Shown piece after piece: positions 36,480 to 56,200 of a stretch of DNA of 64,000 bases. The position numbers and the translations under genes were made by a program. The DNA is taken from contig CM056387.1 of the NCBI GenBank assembly GCA_029718625.1, positions 34,127,961-34,191,960 on the forward strand, given 5' to 3'. The stretch comes from Synaphobranchus kaupii (Eukaryota; Chordata; Actinopteri; Anguilliformes; Synaphobranchidae). The notes under the pieces were generated by a model. That model was not told the origin of the DNA, did not search any database, and was given only the letters and a program-made list of their open reading frames with translations. Numbering within the stretch: the first letter of the stretch is position 1; every line of letters begins with the position of its first letter.

Positions 36480-38500
36480 GGGGTGGGCGGGCGGTGGTGG
36501 ATAGACAGTAGTTAGCAGGTGCTCACTTTTGCGCCAGCCCCTGTGAAAACTGGGGTGGATTATGCTACTATTGCATAGAAGTAGCCTGCACATACGCAGT
36601 CCCCCGTTTTGCGGCACATTTAATACTATCCCACAGTTGAAAACACTGAAAATAAAGTCCCTTTGGAGTGTTTTGAGAAGCCTGCCAACTCCTAAAAGCA
36701 CTGATTAAAAAATACACTGCATTGTGAATAAACAAGGCTTCCAGTTAATATTTTACATACAGTGGAATTGTTTTGTGGCAAAATTATCAGTGATCAGTCA
36801 TATTTTGCACGATGTCAGTAGGCTACAAGTGGAATCTAATATAAATAAATGCATGCCAACGTGACGTCCAATGAAACCAAGGCTAGTTTATTTCCATTAT
36901 CTTTAAAATTCACAACATAAAATAACTCGGGACTAAACTGCACAGAACCACTCGTGTTTTCCTGTTTAACTGAAGTTTAGTGGCCTACTGAGGCTACGTT
37001 TGGCAACACCGTTCGACTGAAAACGCAACGCGAACAGCGACAATGAGCGTGATGTTGTTGTTGATGCAGATGATCTGATCATTGTCATAATACTAATTCT
37101 ACTACGACTAATATTAATAAGAAGAAGAATAAGAAAAAGCCATTATACCATTATACATGGTAGGCTAATTATATTATTTACGTTTTTTGTACACACGTTC
37201 TCGCATTGAAACACAAGAAGGCTGCTGTTTTTGACAGAACAGAAACGCATTTCCTTCGAGAGACAGCTCGCATTATAAAGCCTATAGAAAGTTTCTTTGT
37301 TCGTCTCCCGCATGTTAGTTTCTGTATTCAGGCTGAGACGGTTTCGAGTAGCCTCCACCTTGTACCCATTGAAATCCGCTCGCTGTGAAAAACGAGCGCA
37401 ACAGATGTCTGGTGTTTTTACGCAAGAGGGCGCTCCTGTTTCGATTCAAACTGACAAACTGATATGTGCGGGCAGTAATACCTGAGAGGTTAGTACATTG
37501 TGGTCGGCAAGTTGTTGCCGAATTAAACAGATGTGTGTATTTGTAAATTATTCAGCATACTTGTTTTGAGTCACAGCAACCCTCCAGCAAAACCCATCCC
37601 ATAAATTGCATTTAAGTTGTAACATAAGGAACATTTTATATATAGCCTACCTTTATTAGAATTTACTCCACCTACGCACATTGCAAATATTGATAATTTA
37701 TTAATGTAGGCACACGCAATGCAAAATTTATGCATTGAAAGTGCGAGGCCTACTTGACAGATCGAAAGCGTAACCTTATGCATATGTCCTGCAGAATAAC
37801 TTCTCAGTCATTGACAAGCCAGTTAACAACGTGAACACAATAGCAATTTTATTTATGTATTTAAATAAATGTCGAGTAAGCTACTTTGGGCTAATCTCCA
37901 AGTGAATGGGAACACCAACGCCTCCCCCAAACTGAATCCCTGGCTATACTGGATTGAGTTTCAATTTCATAGTTGAAAGGTAATTGGCTACACGCATTTA
38001 GGCGCTTCTATGGTATTGTAATCCTCCGAATGCAGATGATGCCAATTTAAAGCCTCAGTTCCCTGCGGGCAGATGTTATGACTCCCGCAAAATTTCATAA
38101 CGAAGTGAGGTTTCGTCTGTCGATCAATCATAACACTAATCAGTCAATTACACGCATGTACACTGCAACCTTAAGTGAACTGCAGCTCAGTTAACTTGGG
38201 TTTTGGGGGGTTTGAGAATTCATACACGGGATCAGTGGCGCCCCCAGCTGTACGTAGAGTACGCAGTCTGCGTACCTTAGCAACAACAGCAAAATTAGTA
38301 TTTCCATTAAAACTGACGTGAATTGTCAAAGTCTCTGCGTCTCTGTTTCTACGATGTCGAGGAATGATATTTGCTTATTGTCTTCGTTGTATTGCCTGGT
38401 TATTGTATTTTCCAAGTTTTGCATATTTCAAACATTTCAAAGTGATTGGAGGATCACCTTTTCTTTAGACCGGGAAACGTTTAGAGTTGCCTTTTTACTT
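36480..38500. other. Unassigned sequence upstream of RASD1
   Basis: Likely contains distal RASD1 regulatory DNA by position only. No exon on the plus strand matching the missing 5' Rab exons (P-loop GxxGVGKT or ST[VI]GIDFR) was found. Small direct and AT-rich repeats only. Confidence 0.4.
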
Positions 38501-39000
38501 NNNNNNNNNNNNNNNNNNNNNNNNNNNNNNNNNNNNNNNNNNNNNNNNNNNNNNNNNNNNNNNNNNNNNNNNNNNNNNNNNNNNNNNNNNNNNNNNNNNN
38601 NNNNNNNNNNNNNNNNNNNNNNNNNNNNNNNNNNNNNNNNNNNNNNNNNNNNNNNNNNNNNNNNNNNNNNNNNNNNNNNNNNNNNNNNNNNNNNNNNNNN
38701 NNNNNNNNNNNNNNNNNNNNNNNNNNNNNNNNNNNNNNNNNNNNNNNNNNNNNNNNNNNNNNNNNNNNNNNNNNNNNNNNNNNNNNNNNNNNNNNNNNNN
38801 NNNNNNNNNNNNNNNNNNNNNNNNNNNNNNNNNNNNNNNNNNNNNNNNNNNNNNNNNNNNNNNNNNNNNNNNNNNNNNNNNNNNNNNNNNNNNNNNNNNN
38901 NNNNNNNNNNNNNNNNNNNNNNNNNNNNNNNNNNNNNNNNNNNNNNNNNNNNNNNNNNNNNNNNNNNNNNNNNNNNNNNNNNNNNNNNNNNNNNNNNNNN
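38501..39000. other. Assembly gap of 500 N
   Basis: Exactly 500 N, the usual placeholder for a gap of unknown size. The reported open frames across it are artefacts. Right after it, ATCGACATCGTTTTATCGCC followed by CAGCCCTAC resembles the end of a dispersed fish repeat. Confidence 0.99.
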
Positions 39001-43087
<4,087 letters not shown>

Positions 43088-43455
43088 CAGTGAGCACCAT
43101 AATTCATTGGACAGTGACACATTTTTTGTTATTTTGGTTCTGTACTCTAGCACTTTGAGTTTGAAAGGATACAATGACAAATGAGGGTTGAAGTGCAGAT
43201 TACAGTCAGCTGTAATTTGAGGGTATTTTCATCCATATCGGATGAACCGTTTAGAAATGATAGAACCTTTAGTACATAGGGCCCCCCCCCATTTTCAGCA
43301 TCAAACAATATTGGACAGTTTAACATAATGTTGAATAAAGTAATAATTTTTTAATATTTGGTTGCATATCCTTTGCATGCCATGACTTCCTGATGCCTGT
43401 GACCCAACAATATCAAAAGACTCTTGATATCTTATTTTTCTGGTACTCCTTACAA
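43088..43455. mobile_element. Tc1-like element, one end only
   Basis: Begins CAGTGAGCACCATAATTCAT followed by TGGACAGTGACACATTTTT after a TA, a Tc1-type terminal inverted repeat variant. It continues with the sub-terminal phrases AGTACATAGGGCCC and ATTGGACAGTTTAACATAAT. No transposase frame and no opposite end were found, so it is truncated; the right limit is approximate. Confidence 0.6.
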
Positions 43456-43726
43456 CCTGGATGAAATACAAAAGTAATGAGGTAATGAGCTAGGGCCTAA
43501 TTTCGGAAATATACAAGAAGGAATAATTGCGTATGAGTTTTTTTTCAGAGACACAAACGGGAAATTAGTAGAAAATAAATATAAGCAGGATAAAAGGGGG
43601 TGGGTGGGGGGGCTGGTCTGAAGCTTCGCCTACAACGAATCAAGAGTGAGGAGTCACATCTTGATAAAGAAAGGGAGGGACTGTGCCGGTAACCTTGTCT
43701 GTCTGTCACCTGACAGCATGTGTCCT

Positions 43727-43903
43727 GGGGGGGTATACCATGAAGCAGGATTACTGCATTAGCTAGATAACTGCACTGAGCAAAACCCGGAACCGGCCCA
43801 AATCCGGAACATGGACTGAAGTAAAAAGAGCTGTTCCAGATTTTTTACTCAGTGCAGTCATCCGGCTAACTCACTAATCCTGCTTTGTAATATACTCCCC
43901 TGC
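43727..43903. mobile_element. Harbinger-like MITE
   Basis: The left end GGGGTATACCATGAAGCAGG followed by ATTACTGCATTAGCTAG and the inverted right end GGGGAGTATATTACAAAGCAGG followed by ATTAGTGAGTTAGCC are matching terminal repeats. Inner arms GCACTGAG/CTCAGTGC follow. About 175 bp and non-coding. 'AAGCAGGATTA' near the end is typical of PIF/Harbinger MITEs in fish. Confidence 0.65.
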
Positions 43904-44940
43904 TACAGAGGTTGCACTCTGGGGACGGCACCCTCCCCTTTAAAAGAGCACGGAGCCAGCACACTGTCCGCCGCGAATCTAAGCCTGTCCCAATATTGCG
44001 CACCTCCTCGTTTTGTGGAAGCAGTTCCATTAATCAGCATTAAAAAGCAGTCCCCCATCTCCCACTTCGCCCTCCGCCAGCGCTGTCAATCAATCAACCT
44101 GCCCTAGTGTGACTCAGCGTAGGGGCGTGTCCTCCGTGCTAATCAATCTGTCACTCCATCGATCACAGTTTTCTCTCAAAAGGATGAAAACCCACAAACG
44201 ATGCATTGTTAAAGGAAGTGAAAAATGTCTCCTTGGCCCCCTCTAATGTCATTGAACAAGCATTCAAAATTTTGCTTGTTTTTTCGGTGACGGTAGATCC
44301 AGATAATTAGGCTGTAAGGAGAAGAAAAATGAGCTGCGACAGTTGCATATGAATCACAGAGTTGTTATCAGTTAAACAAGCACTGCGCTCTCTCTCATTG
44401 GCTGAGGGCATATGGGGGGGGTGGGGGGGGGGGGGGGGGGGGGCAGAGCCAGAAGATCAATACTGACTCAAGGAGAATACGTGGGGGTCAAAGTAGGCTT
44501 GAGGAAAAGTAAAAGCAACTTTCTTTTTCATCCCACCCCTGCATTTTTCTCTCCTGACTCTCGGGGGAGAAGCAGTCTTCTGCTCTTAAAGCGCCGTGAG
44601 GAGCCAGCCGCACAAAGAACAACAAATTAGATGCAAGATACAGCAAGACCTCTGAGTTATTACTGACCGCCTACTGAACTGCGCTTGACAACCTCATAGC
44701 GCTGCATCTCGAAGGACGCATCTCTCTGAAACATACCAAGCGTAAATAAAGCCACAGACTGCAAGGGCGAGAGATAAGTCACTCTGCCCAAGTCCTGAAG
44801 TCTGCCTCTCTAATGTGTCATCGAGGAGAACATTCACAGAAGTCATTTGCAACCTCTTATTAGAAAGCGTTACCATAGTTTCAAAGGGGACAGCTTTCTT
44901 GTAAGTACAGGCCACATTTTTTTGTCGAGCAGTGGAAGAG
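43904..44940. other. Unassigned intergenic sequence
   Basis: No gene recognised. It includes a G homopolymer block at 44414-44444. Confidence 0.4.
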
Positions 44941-45220
44941 TTTGCCAGCCCTGGGGAGAGTCTCTTTAAGGAACTGTGACTTAGACTAAGAGCAGTGGGG
45001 GAGGCTTTGCCAGCACTGTGTGGAGAGTCTGTGTGGAATAAGGACACTGTGACTTTGGCTAAAAGCAATGGGAGACACTTTGCCAGCCCTGTGTGGAGAG
45101 TCTGTGTGGAATAAGGACACTGTGACTTAGACTAAGAGAAGTGGAGACAGTTTGCCAGCCCTGTGTGGAGAGTCTGTGTGGAATAAGGGAACTGTGACTG
45201 AGACTGTCTGAGAGGAATCC
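44941..45220. repeat. Minisatellite, about 72-bp unit, four copies
   Basis: TTTGCCAGC recurs at 44941, 45006, 45079 and 45151, each time followed by a GGAGAGTCTGTGTGGAATAA-like phrase and ACTGTGACT. Copy 1 is shorter and diverged. The following 45310-45500 is a cryptic repeat of GAGTCTAACA/GAGCCTAACA motifs. Confidence 0.85.
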
Positions 45221-46530
45221 AGCAGCACTAGCTGAGCATAGGAGTCTGAAACGCACCAGCTTGCTGCTGACAGAGCAGCCTGGGTCAACAAGATGCACAG
45301 AGACACAATTGCAAGTCTGAGTCTAGCACCGAGTCTAACAAAGTCTGACAGAATGAACCACTGCATCTAACACCCAGAGCCTAACACTGTGACACCCAGA
45401 GTCTAACAATGAGTCTAACACTGAGAGCCTAAGACCCAGAGCCTAACAAAGCCTAACACTGAGAGTCTTACAGGAAGTCTAACAGTCTAACACTGAGTGT
45501 GTGACACAGAGAGGCTGAGTTGTTGAGAGGATTGTAATATCTGTGATTAGAGAGAGAGGGAGCTGGGGAGCGTTGTGAGGGCGAGAGGGATTCAGGGGGG
45601 AGGGAATCTGAGACAGAGAGAGTGGGGAGAAAAAGAGACAGACAGATGGAGAGAGGGAGGCAGAAAGAGTTGGAGAGGGAAAAGGGCACAGGGACAAAGA
45701 TGAAGAGAGTGAATAGAGAGAGAGAGGAACAGAGTGGATTCTAGGATTCTATGGCAGCTTGCTACATTCTTCCACTGCCAGACAAACTCCATAAAACACA
45801 GATTATTGACAGTAAACACACACGCTGCTTATCGTGAGGCTGTTGTGGGAGCCTCCTTCCAGGAACGTCTCTCTGATCTCCGAGGGAACGGACCGCCTGT
45901 TTCTCCACCGCCGTGAAAGCCGAGCTGGGACGGAAACACGGGCGTGTCCGCGTCCCGTGCGGTTCATTTTGGGGGGTAAAAAGCGCCAGTGCGCTTTGTT
46001 TTCTCAGCTCTTCCTCGGCGTGAGGACGCCTGTGAAACCGGTGAGGCTTAAAAAAAAATAAAACCTGGCCGAGTGACTGTAAACTCTTCCACCTGAGGAA
46101 GAAACTAAACGTGAAACGTGCGGGTGTGTGGGGACGGCGGGCGGCGAGGGAGACACCGCCACTTAAAAACCCCGGCCAGCGTTTAGCCATGTGACCGCCA
46201 CGGGCGACATTGGTTCCCTCCCCCCCTTCTCGCAACGGCACGTTCAGCCCGGGGAGGTTGTCGGTCAGAGTTCTCATACGTGTAATAACATTGGCATTAA
46301 AGCAGGTGCGAAAAGGCAGGCACGAGACTGATTGATTTCCTCCGGGTGTGTAAGCTAGCAGATGCCATCACCTTACTTATTCTCCGTCCGTCAGCATTTC
46401 CCTACGGGCCCGTTACTGCACGCATTATGGAAATTGAATGCGTGTGTGAGAGTGTGTGCGCATGCGTGTGCACATATGCATTCTTTGTGGTGTGTGTGCA
46501 CACTTCTGAGTATGTGTATATATATATATA
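45221..46530. other. Unassigned sequence with low-complexity purine repeats
   Basis: GAGTCTAACA-type cryptic repeats (45310-45500) and GA-rich degenerate sequence (45550-45735). No supported gene; a 171-codon minus-strand frame at 45762-46277 has no recognisable domain. Confidence 0.4.
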
Positions 46531-48160
<1,630 letters not shown>

Positions 48161-48297
48161 TATATATATGCATGTTTATGATGTATGCTGTGTGTATGCA
48201 CATTACTGAGTGTGTGTGTGTATATGCATGTTTATGATGTATGCTGCGTGTATGCACATTTCTGAGTGGTGTGTGTGTGTGTATATGCGCATTTGTG

Positions 48298-48342
<45 letters not shown>

Positions 48343-49112
48343 CCGCAGCGTCAGCGCTGTGTTGGTAATTAGTCACATGGGGGGAGGGAGCCTGGAGGAA
48401 GCTTTGAGGCAGGTCCCACCTGCAGCTGTAAGGTCAACAGGATGACGGCGTGCGGCCCTTGAAGCGGAGCTGCACTGGATGCATATTTAATGAGCCAGGC
48501 GGAGGACCTGGTCTTTTCTTTTCATCCTGGCTTTGAGGGGAAGCAGGCCGTGGGCCACACCTCTCTGTGGCTCATTAGACCGCTGCACTGCCCAAGACGT
48601 ATCCCTCCACTCCCCCCCCCCCCAGGCCCACACCCACATAAACCACACACACACCACACGCGAGCCCCAGTAGGTACGCTACTGATCCGCCAGCGTCGGC
48701 GGCAGCCCTCGTTTGGCGTCGGACGGCTCGCGGGCCGCAGCGTCACCCAACCACGGGACCACTTTGGGGACCGCACATGGCACCGAGCCAGGTTGCTCGG
48801 CAACTGGGGGCAGGGGTCGGCCCCCGCCGGTTCGCAGGGGCGGGTCGCGGCCGTGGCAAATCGAAGAGGCGACAGGTCAATGGAAGAAACACGTCGCGAT
48901 GAAGCAACAAGTTCACTGGCGCCTACAGAGTTACACCCGACTGTCACAGAACAGTGTTACAGCTCCGTTAACTGAGGAATAAAACAAACGGCTTTGCAGC
49001 TCAGACTGGGGGGGGGGGGGGGGGGGCTCGGACCAAGATCACAAATCAGTCAGTTTATTCACAGCCACAGACTACACTCCAAACTTGTAACAGGTGGAGT
49101 TTTTTGGTGTCT
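48161..49112. other. Unassigned sequence with TG repeats and a GC-rich patch
   Basis: A short tandem duplication (ATGCATGTTTATGATGTATG at about 48168 and 48224) and a (GT)n tract (48299-48342) follow the transposon. The interval 48660-48890 is CpG-rich. No convincing exon. Confidence 0.45.
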
Positions 49113-50530
<1,418 letters not shown>

Positions 50531-50619
50531 ACTTGGGCACACTTGGGCACACTTGGGCACACTTGGGCACACTTGGGCACACTTGGGCACACTTGGGCAC
50601 ACTTGGGCACACTTGGGCA
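50531..50619. repeat. 10-bp minisatellite ACTTGGGCAC, nine copies
   Basis: Nine head-to-tail copies, all identical except the last base of copy nine. It lies inside a long minus-strand open frame (50458-51120), where it encodes a CPSVPKCAQV repeat of 10 residues per three units. Confidence 0.97.
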
Positions 50620-51379
50620 AGGGATAATTCTATCTCTATGGCCATATTCGAACAGGTTGTATTGCTTTAGACGCCATGCTAACATCGTTAGGTCACTCCT
50701 GTAGGTTCTTCTACTCATTGCCTGGTGTCCTGTACAGTCTTGATCCAGGCCGTGAAGCCCAGGAGTGCGAATTGGCATTTTAACACAGAACTCGTGGACG
50801 ATGCTCATTTTTAAAGAGATTTTCTCTTTTTTTTGGAATAGGCTTCGATCGGGAGGCGGCTTCCTTTCGGTCACTCCAACAACGGTGAGCTGTGGGTAAA
50901 GTAAAAAATAAAGCAATCGTGCCAGCAGTACACCGTCAATGTCACATGGGGACATTGTCACGTCGATGAAAGCTCTGGGGACAAGCATAATGGATCTCCA
51001 AAATTTGGTAGATGCCACTGGAGATTGAGCACAGACTGAAGTGCTCCAGTCAAAATAAGCAGCATCGGTGGTTCCGCTATATATAAAAGCACAAGGGGCT
51101 CCGGTCTGCTCATGGCTCAAGAGCGTTACGGAGATGGATGCCTAATCCGAGTTCCTTTTCAGTCTGGAAAGTAAAAATGGCCAGAGTAGATTTATTCACT
51201 CATTTTGCTCCGCCACGCGCTGGAACTCACAGACTCTTCTGAGATCCACAAGGGAACAGCTCAGTTTCGGGGCCTCTTGGACATCTCCAGGCTATTGGGG
51301 CCTGATGCAGGTCTTATTTCAATATTTAAATTTTTTATTATTTCAACTTCTGCTATACAGAATACAAACTGGAACTTTC

Positions 51380-52730
51380 TGCATTTAAAATACAAGACTG
51401 TAGCACCAGGTTTTATTTGTCAGCCTATACTGATGGTCACCGTAATGGCTTCCAATCAGGGGGATGTAGATAGGCAGTTTGGGGTTCTGTCTTCAGCCAA
51501 TGTAAACTAGGGAAAAGGTGATGCTTTGCTGGATGAGAAATTGAGTGGTGGGTGCCATTTTTGCCTGGAGGGTTAATGTGGAAAAAGGGGGGATTAAGTA
51601 TTTGGGGTGTTTTTGTTGGTGATGAAATGTCTGTACAAAAGAACTGGGAGGGAGTTTTTGAAATGGTGGAGGGATGACTGGGCAGGTGGAAATGGTTACT
51701 GCCCCACATATCCTTGCTTTTGTGGAGCCCCCTCCAGGTCTCCTTGCGATAGTGTTGGACCTTTTCTGGGACCAGCAGCATTGGGTGCCACAGAGCATGC
51801 TCTACCTTCCCAAGGACGAAGGAAGTCAAGAACTGGTACATCTTGGTAGCAGGGGTATGACTTCTGTCTTCAGTTTATCCAGACATACGTATCTGTTCGG
51901 TCTGGAAGAGGTGGGAGGTGGTGTGGAGGCCACTGGTTGGCACCATAATTCGGCGGGTAGGTGGTCTGGGGTTGGATAAGACCTTGTTCCTTTTGAATGT
52001 TAAAAAAGGTTACAGCTTGATGGATTACATCACTTCTACCAGGGATTACTCCAGGTCTGGGGGCTTCTGTAAAACAGTGGGATCCCCAGCATCCATGCCC
52101 TGGCTAATGGAGGAGCTACTGGTGTATCGAGCCCATCTGGACACAGCCTGTGAGGCTACCCCTGGGCTCACTGAGCTGCCGTGTGCTACAGGGACTGTAA
52201 AGCCGCAGTGTATAGCGGACATAGCTGGGCCTGGGCTTGGTGCCTCTGGGGTGGTTGCCTCTCAGCTTGGGGTGAGATCAGTGCACTACATGAGAACTGT
52301 GGTGGATAGGTGGAAAGACGCTCTGACAGAGCCTGATTTGGCTCTCCTCATTGACAACTGGGTGGGAAATGACCTTCACAATGCATCGGATCCATTTCTA
52401 GAGATTTCCCTGGCTCCCGACATCACCGGACCCGAGTACCATGGCCCATTGCTGGACTTTGGGGGTGGGGAGGGGGTGGGGTTGTGCATCGTTAAGGGTA
52501 AGAGCTAGGGCTGCATCAAGAGAGGCTGAAGGGCAGGAAAGACTCTCCATGGAGAGCTAGGTTGGAGTTGCAGGAGGGTGCTAGACCTGCATGGAGAGCT
52601 CTGTATAACCACAGTTGAGCTGGTGATTTGCAGTGGAGGGTCTTGGTGGTAAAAATGCATTTGTTTCCATCTTTAACTCTCAATGTCAGCTCTGACTGTC
52701 CATTTTGTAATCAAAGGGAAACCATCTCTC
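51380..52730 (+). mobile_element. Tx1-type LINE, decayed ORF2 3' half
   Basis: Several plus-strand frames line up, in order, with the reverse transcriptase and C-terminal region of Tx1-clade LINEs. An AYTD remnant of the YADD box is near 51426. Then come VMASNQGDVDRQ, a thumb-like stretch, FWDQQHWVPQSMLYLPKDEG, RRVGGLGLDKTLFLLN, GPLLDFGGGEG, and finally AGDLQWRVL and CPFCNQRET near 52690. Frameshifts and stops lie between the segments. The 5' part with the endonuclease is absent. Left limit approximate. Confidence 0.75.
51918..52508 (+). pseudogene. Largest surviving frame of the Tx1-type LINE ORF2
   Basis: 196 codons remain open. The segment RRVGGLGLDKTLFLLN and the downstream LDTACEATPGL, ASQLGVRS, KDALTEPDLALL and DPFLEISLAPD phrases follow the usual order of the Tx1 ORF2 C-terminal domain. 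The preceding frame (51674-51979) overlaps it after a frameshift. A stop at 52506 precedes the final zinc-knuckle-like CPFC segment. Confidence 0.7.
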
Positions 52731-55560
52731 TCTCCTTCTCTCTCTCCATCCCCCCCTCTCTCTCCCCCTTTCTCCCTCCCTCTCCCTCTCTCTCCATCTC
52801 TCTCTCCCTCCATCTCTCTCCATAGGGGGCACTAGGAGTCCTCAGTGCCCTTACAGAGGGAAGGATCTCACACTGACATTAAAAGACTGCACCCGAGTCA
52901 CAGTGTCTCTCTTGTCATGTTAAAACCCACAGCGCGTTATGTATGTTTGTCACCGCTCAAGGTCGCCCTTCTTTGAATGGCCAGATTAATTCGACTGCCC
53001 TTTCACCAACAGTCCTTTTACTTCGTTTCTTTTTTTTTTTTTTTTTTGGTTTTGCTTGGCTCTCTCCTGCAGTTTTTGTACGGGTCATTTCACATCGTAC
53101 AGTTAGAACCCTCCAGAGACGTGTACGTGAGAGAGTGGGCGTATTAGTGATTTTAAAAAATGATAATTGGAAGCAGCTATGGCCTTGTTATTTACACTCT
53201 CTCTCTGACTCAACACAAACGTGCCATCGAGCGGCCGTGAGACTGTTTCTCATGGGATTAACCTTCACACCCGAACCCGGTGATTAAATATGGGTGACAA
53301 GTTCTGAGGACACTCGACAGCCCCGATTCCGGCATCGTATATCCATGTGTTATTTAGTATAGTAACTGCAGTACAGCTTGTTTGCGCTGCAGTAAAATGC
53401 GTGCTGCTACGGTAAACTCACGTTAAGAGTCACTGACCCAAGTCAAGTTTTTGCTAATGCGATTGTGAAATTCCAAGCAGTCCAACTGATTTCTCCACCG
53501 CAGAGCCGTGGTACACGTCAATTTCAATTAAATTCAGTATAGCCCTATCCATAAACGAACAGAGCCTCTTTCATAAACATGTCAGATGAAGGCCCCCAAG
53601 AGCAAGCTCAGGGCGACAGCGGTAAGGAAAGACTCCCTGGAGGAAACGGTATGAAACCTTGGACGGATCCCACCTCAGGGGGGTGGCTAACCAATCCGGG
53701 CAGACCTGGACAGGCTCGCTCAAGGGCACCTATGCAGCTAGCCCCTAATATATGCTAATGGTACAGTCCAGAGAAGATATAGTTGGGAGATATAGCAGGT
53801 GTGCTGTGCCAGGTAGTCGCAGACGGACGAGTGTGCGGCTACCTACCCTGGTCCAACGTGCAGGATCGTGGTCAGTAATGGCCCTTTGAATGGTGAGCCA
53901 ATCACAGTGCGGGCAGACGAAACCTGAGTTCCGAAACCTGAGGTCCACCTACTGCAGAACATCATGAACATGATCCAAGAGCCACAAATGAATCATGTTT
54001 AAAATTATAGCTACAGTATGTCAAACTGAGTAGATAAATCTAGAAAACCTCAACCATCCATTTTGCTTTTGAGGGGGAATTGGCAGTGGGAAAATTCCCA
54101 ATGGTGCAAAAGAGATTAATTAAAAAAAACAGTGTACACACGAGTTCCCAGACATTAATCTATTGGAGTTAGTTAACACATACTCACTCAGCACAAAAAT
54201 TGTGTTGACAAAGCAAAAGACAACCAGCTACAGCTTTAACTGCAGTTTTATATTGCCATTACATCTGCTGCTTTTGTTCGAGTGTGAAGTGCACATTTTC
54301 ACCAAAACCTTTGGGTGTTTGTTTTGTCCCATGGCCCAGGCAGAGAAGGTTCAGTAAAGGACACGTCGGGCCAGCATTGGGCCAGATGCCCCGCTGCGTC
54401 TCGTACAAAAGAACACGGTAATTAGACAGGAAGAGTCAGTCCTCATTGCTTTTAGTCAGCTCTCGGGGGTTTGCTTCTAAAGCCTGTCAAATGCTTTAAA
54501 AGAGTTTTTCGAACAGGCCCAAGCAGAGAAAACTCATGAATATTCAGGAGATCACAAGCTCAATTTACAACAGGTGGACAGAAAGATTGTTGTCAGTTCT
54601 CAGATTGCAAATCAAAACCAGGCCACACTTTCTCTCGATAGACGTCGTATTTTATTTGCTTTGGGTGCACTGTGGAGTGTTTAAGTGCGTTTGGCAGTGG
54701 ATGCTACCGGTTGCCATAGAGTTGCGCTAGCATTAGCAACGTGTGTACGTCCAAAAGAAGGGACAGCATGGAATTAGCTGAAAATGGTTTCCATCAATCA
54801 ACTACATCATGGGTAAGTCGTAATTGAGACATTACGTCCAAAATTCCAAACTATCCCTTTAACCTGCCCAGGGACTACGGATGAAAATGAGCTCAACAGC
54901 TAACTCCAGCACGTTTACATGAATGTGAAAACTGAAATGTTCATCAATGTGTGCTGTCCCTGTTAAATAAATTGCATAAACAAATAAATATAAGAGCACA
55001 CTCTATAAATAAAGATTAAACACATTTTTAAAAACTGTAAAGTGACGCGCAATCATAAACGATTCGCATTTAGTTTTTTCTACCAAGGTGACAACCCAGC
55101 TGCCTGAACACTCACTCGCGTGCACATACACACGTATACACGCACACGCTTTTTAAATATATGTATGCACACACACAAGTGGCTCTTTGGAGTGCATATA
55201 AATACGCCATCCCCTTGCCTGATGAAATCAAATATCAACAAGTATGTCCAAGAGTGCAAACAGGGAGCAGTTGTACAAGGCCTTTATAAATCAATGCGAT
55301 TTAATGACCTGGTGACAGGCGATGGGAAAAGGTTTTGTGTGCTCGTAAATCAATAAGATTTAATGGTCTCTTGTCAGGTTCGGAGCAGGCTACAGGTATG
55401 CAGCCTTAACGCTATCGATCCACGTCCCTAAGGAACCATTCCCAGTCTGACCAAGGTGGCCAGGTCAGCCCATCTATGTTAAACCATAGAATTAGGACAG
55501 ACGAGACAGAGATGGGTTTCCCCGTTTGGGGACATGTAATGTTCAAATCATAAAAAATTT
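52731..55560. other. Unassigned intergenic sequence
   Basis: A CT-rich tract at 52720-52822 immediately follows the LINE. T homopolymer at 53029-53047. No exon matching the missing 5' Rab coding sequence was seen, and no other gene. Confidence 0.4.
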
Positions 55561-55561
55561 G

Positions 55562-56200
55562 CGGCGTTCCATTTTGGAACCAGAGAGAAGGCGGTATGTT
55601 TCCTTTTTGCTGTTCCGTTTGGAACACAGAGCAGGAGGCATGTTCCCCTTGTGGTGTTCCGTTTGGAACCACAGAGCAGGCAGAATGTTCCCTTTGCGGT
55701 GTTCCGTATGGAACCACAGAGCAGGCGGAATGTTCCCTTTGCAGTGTTCTGTTTGGAACCACAGAGTAGGCGGAATGTTCCCTTTGCAGTGTTCCGTTTG
55801 GAACCACAGAGCAGGCGGAATGTTCCCTTTGCTGTGTTCCGTATGGAACCACAGAGTAGGCGCAATATTCCCTTTGCAGTGTTCCGTTTGGAACCACAGA
55901 GCAGGCGGAATGTTCCATTTGCTGTGTTCCGTATGGAACCACAGAGCAGGCAGAATGTTCCCTTTGCAGTGTTCCGTTTGGAACCACAGAGCAGGCAGAA
56001 TGTTCCCTTTGCTGTGTTTCGTATGGAACCACAGCGCAGGCAGAATGTTCCCTTTGCTGTGTTCCATTTGGAACCACAGAGCAAGCGGAATGTTCCCTTT
56101 GCGGTGTTCCGTTTGGAACCACAGAGCAGGCGGAATGTTCCCTTTGCGGTGTTCTCTATGGAACCACAGAGCAGACGGCATGTTCCCTTTGAGCCGTTCC
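55562..56200. repeat. 45-bp minisatellite, about 14 copies, with palindromic core
   Basis: The unit is about GGCGGAATGTTCCCTTTGCG, GTGTTCCGTTTGGAACCACA, GAGCA. Each unit contains the near palindrome GTTCCGTTTGGAAC. Variants GTATGGAAC, CAGAATG and CAATATT distinguish copies. Forty-five is a multiple of three and stops are rare, so five overlapping open frames of about 200-236 codons occur on both strands. No codon-level evidence favours any of them being real. Confidence 0.95.

Noticed and set aside
45762..46277. 171-codon minus-strand frame
   Set aside because: No recognisable domain, overlaps an opposite frame, and includes low-complexity sequence.
48490..48975. 161-codon plus-strand frame
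   Set aside because: GC-rich, low-complexity Pro/Arg-rich translation with an overlapping antisense frame; no domain or splice context.
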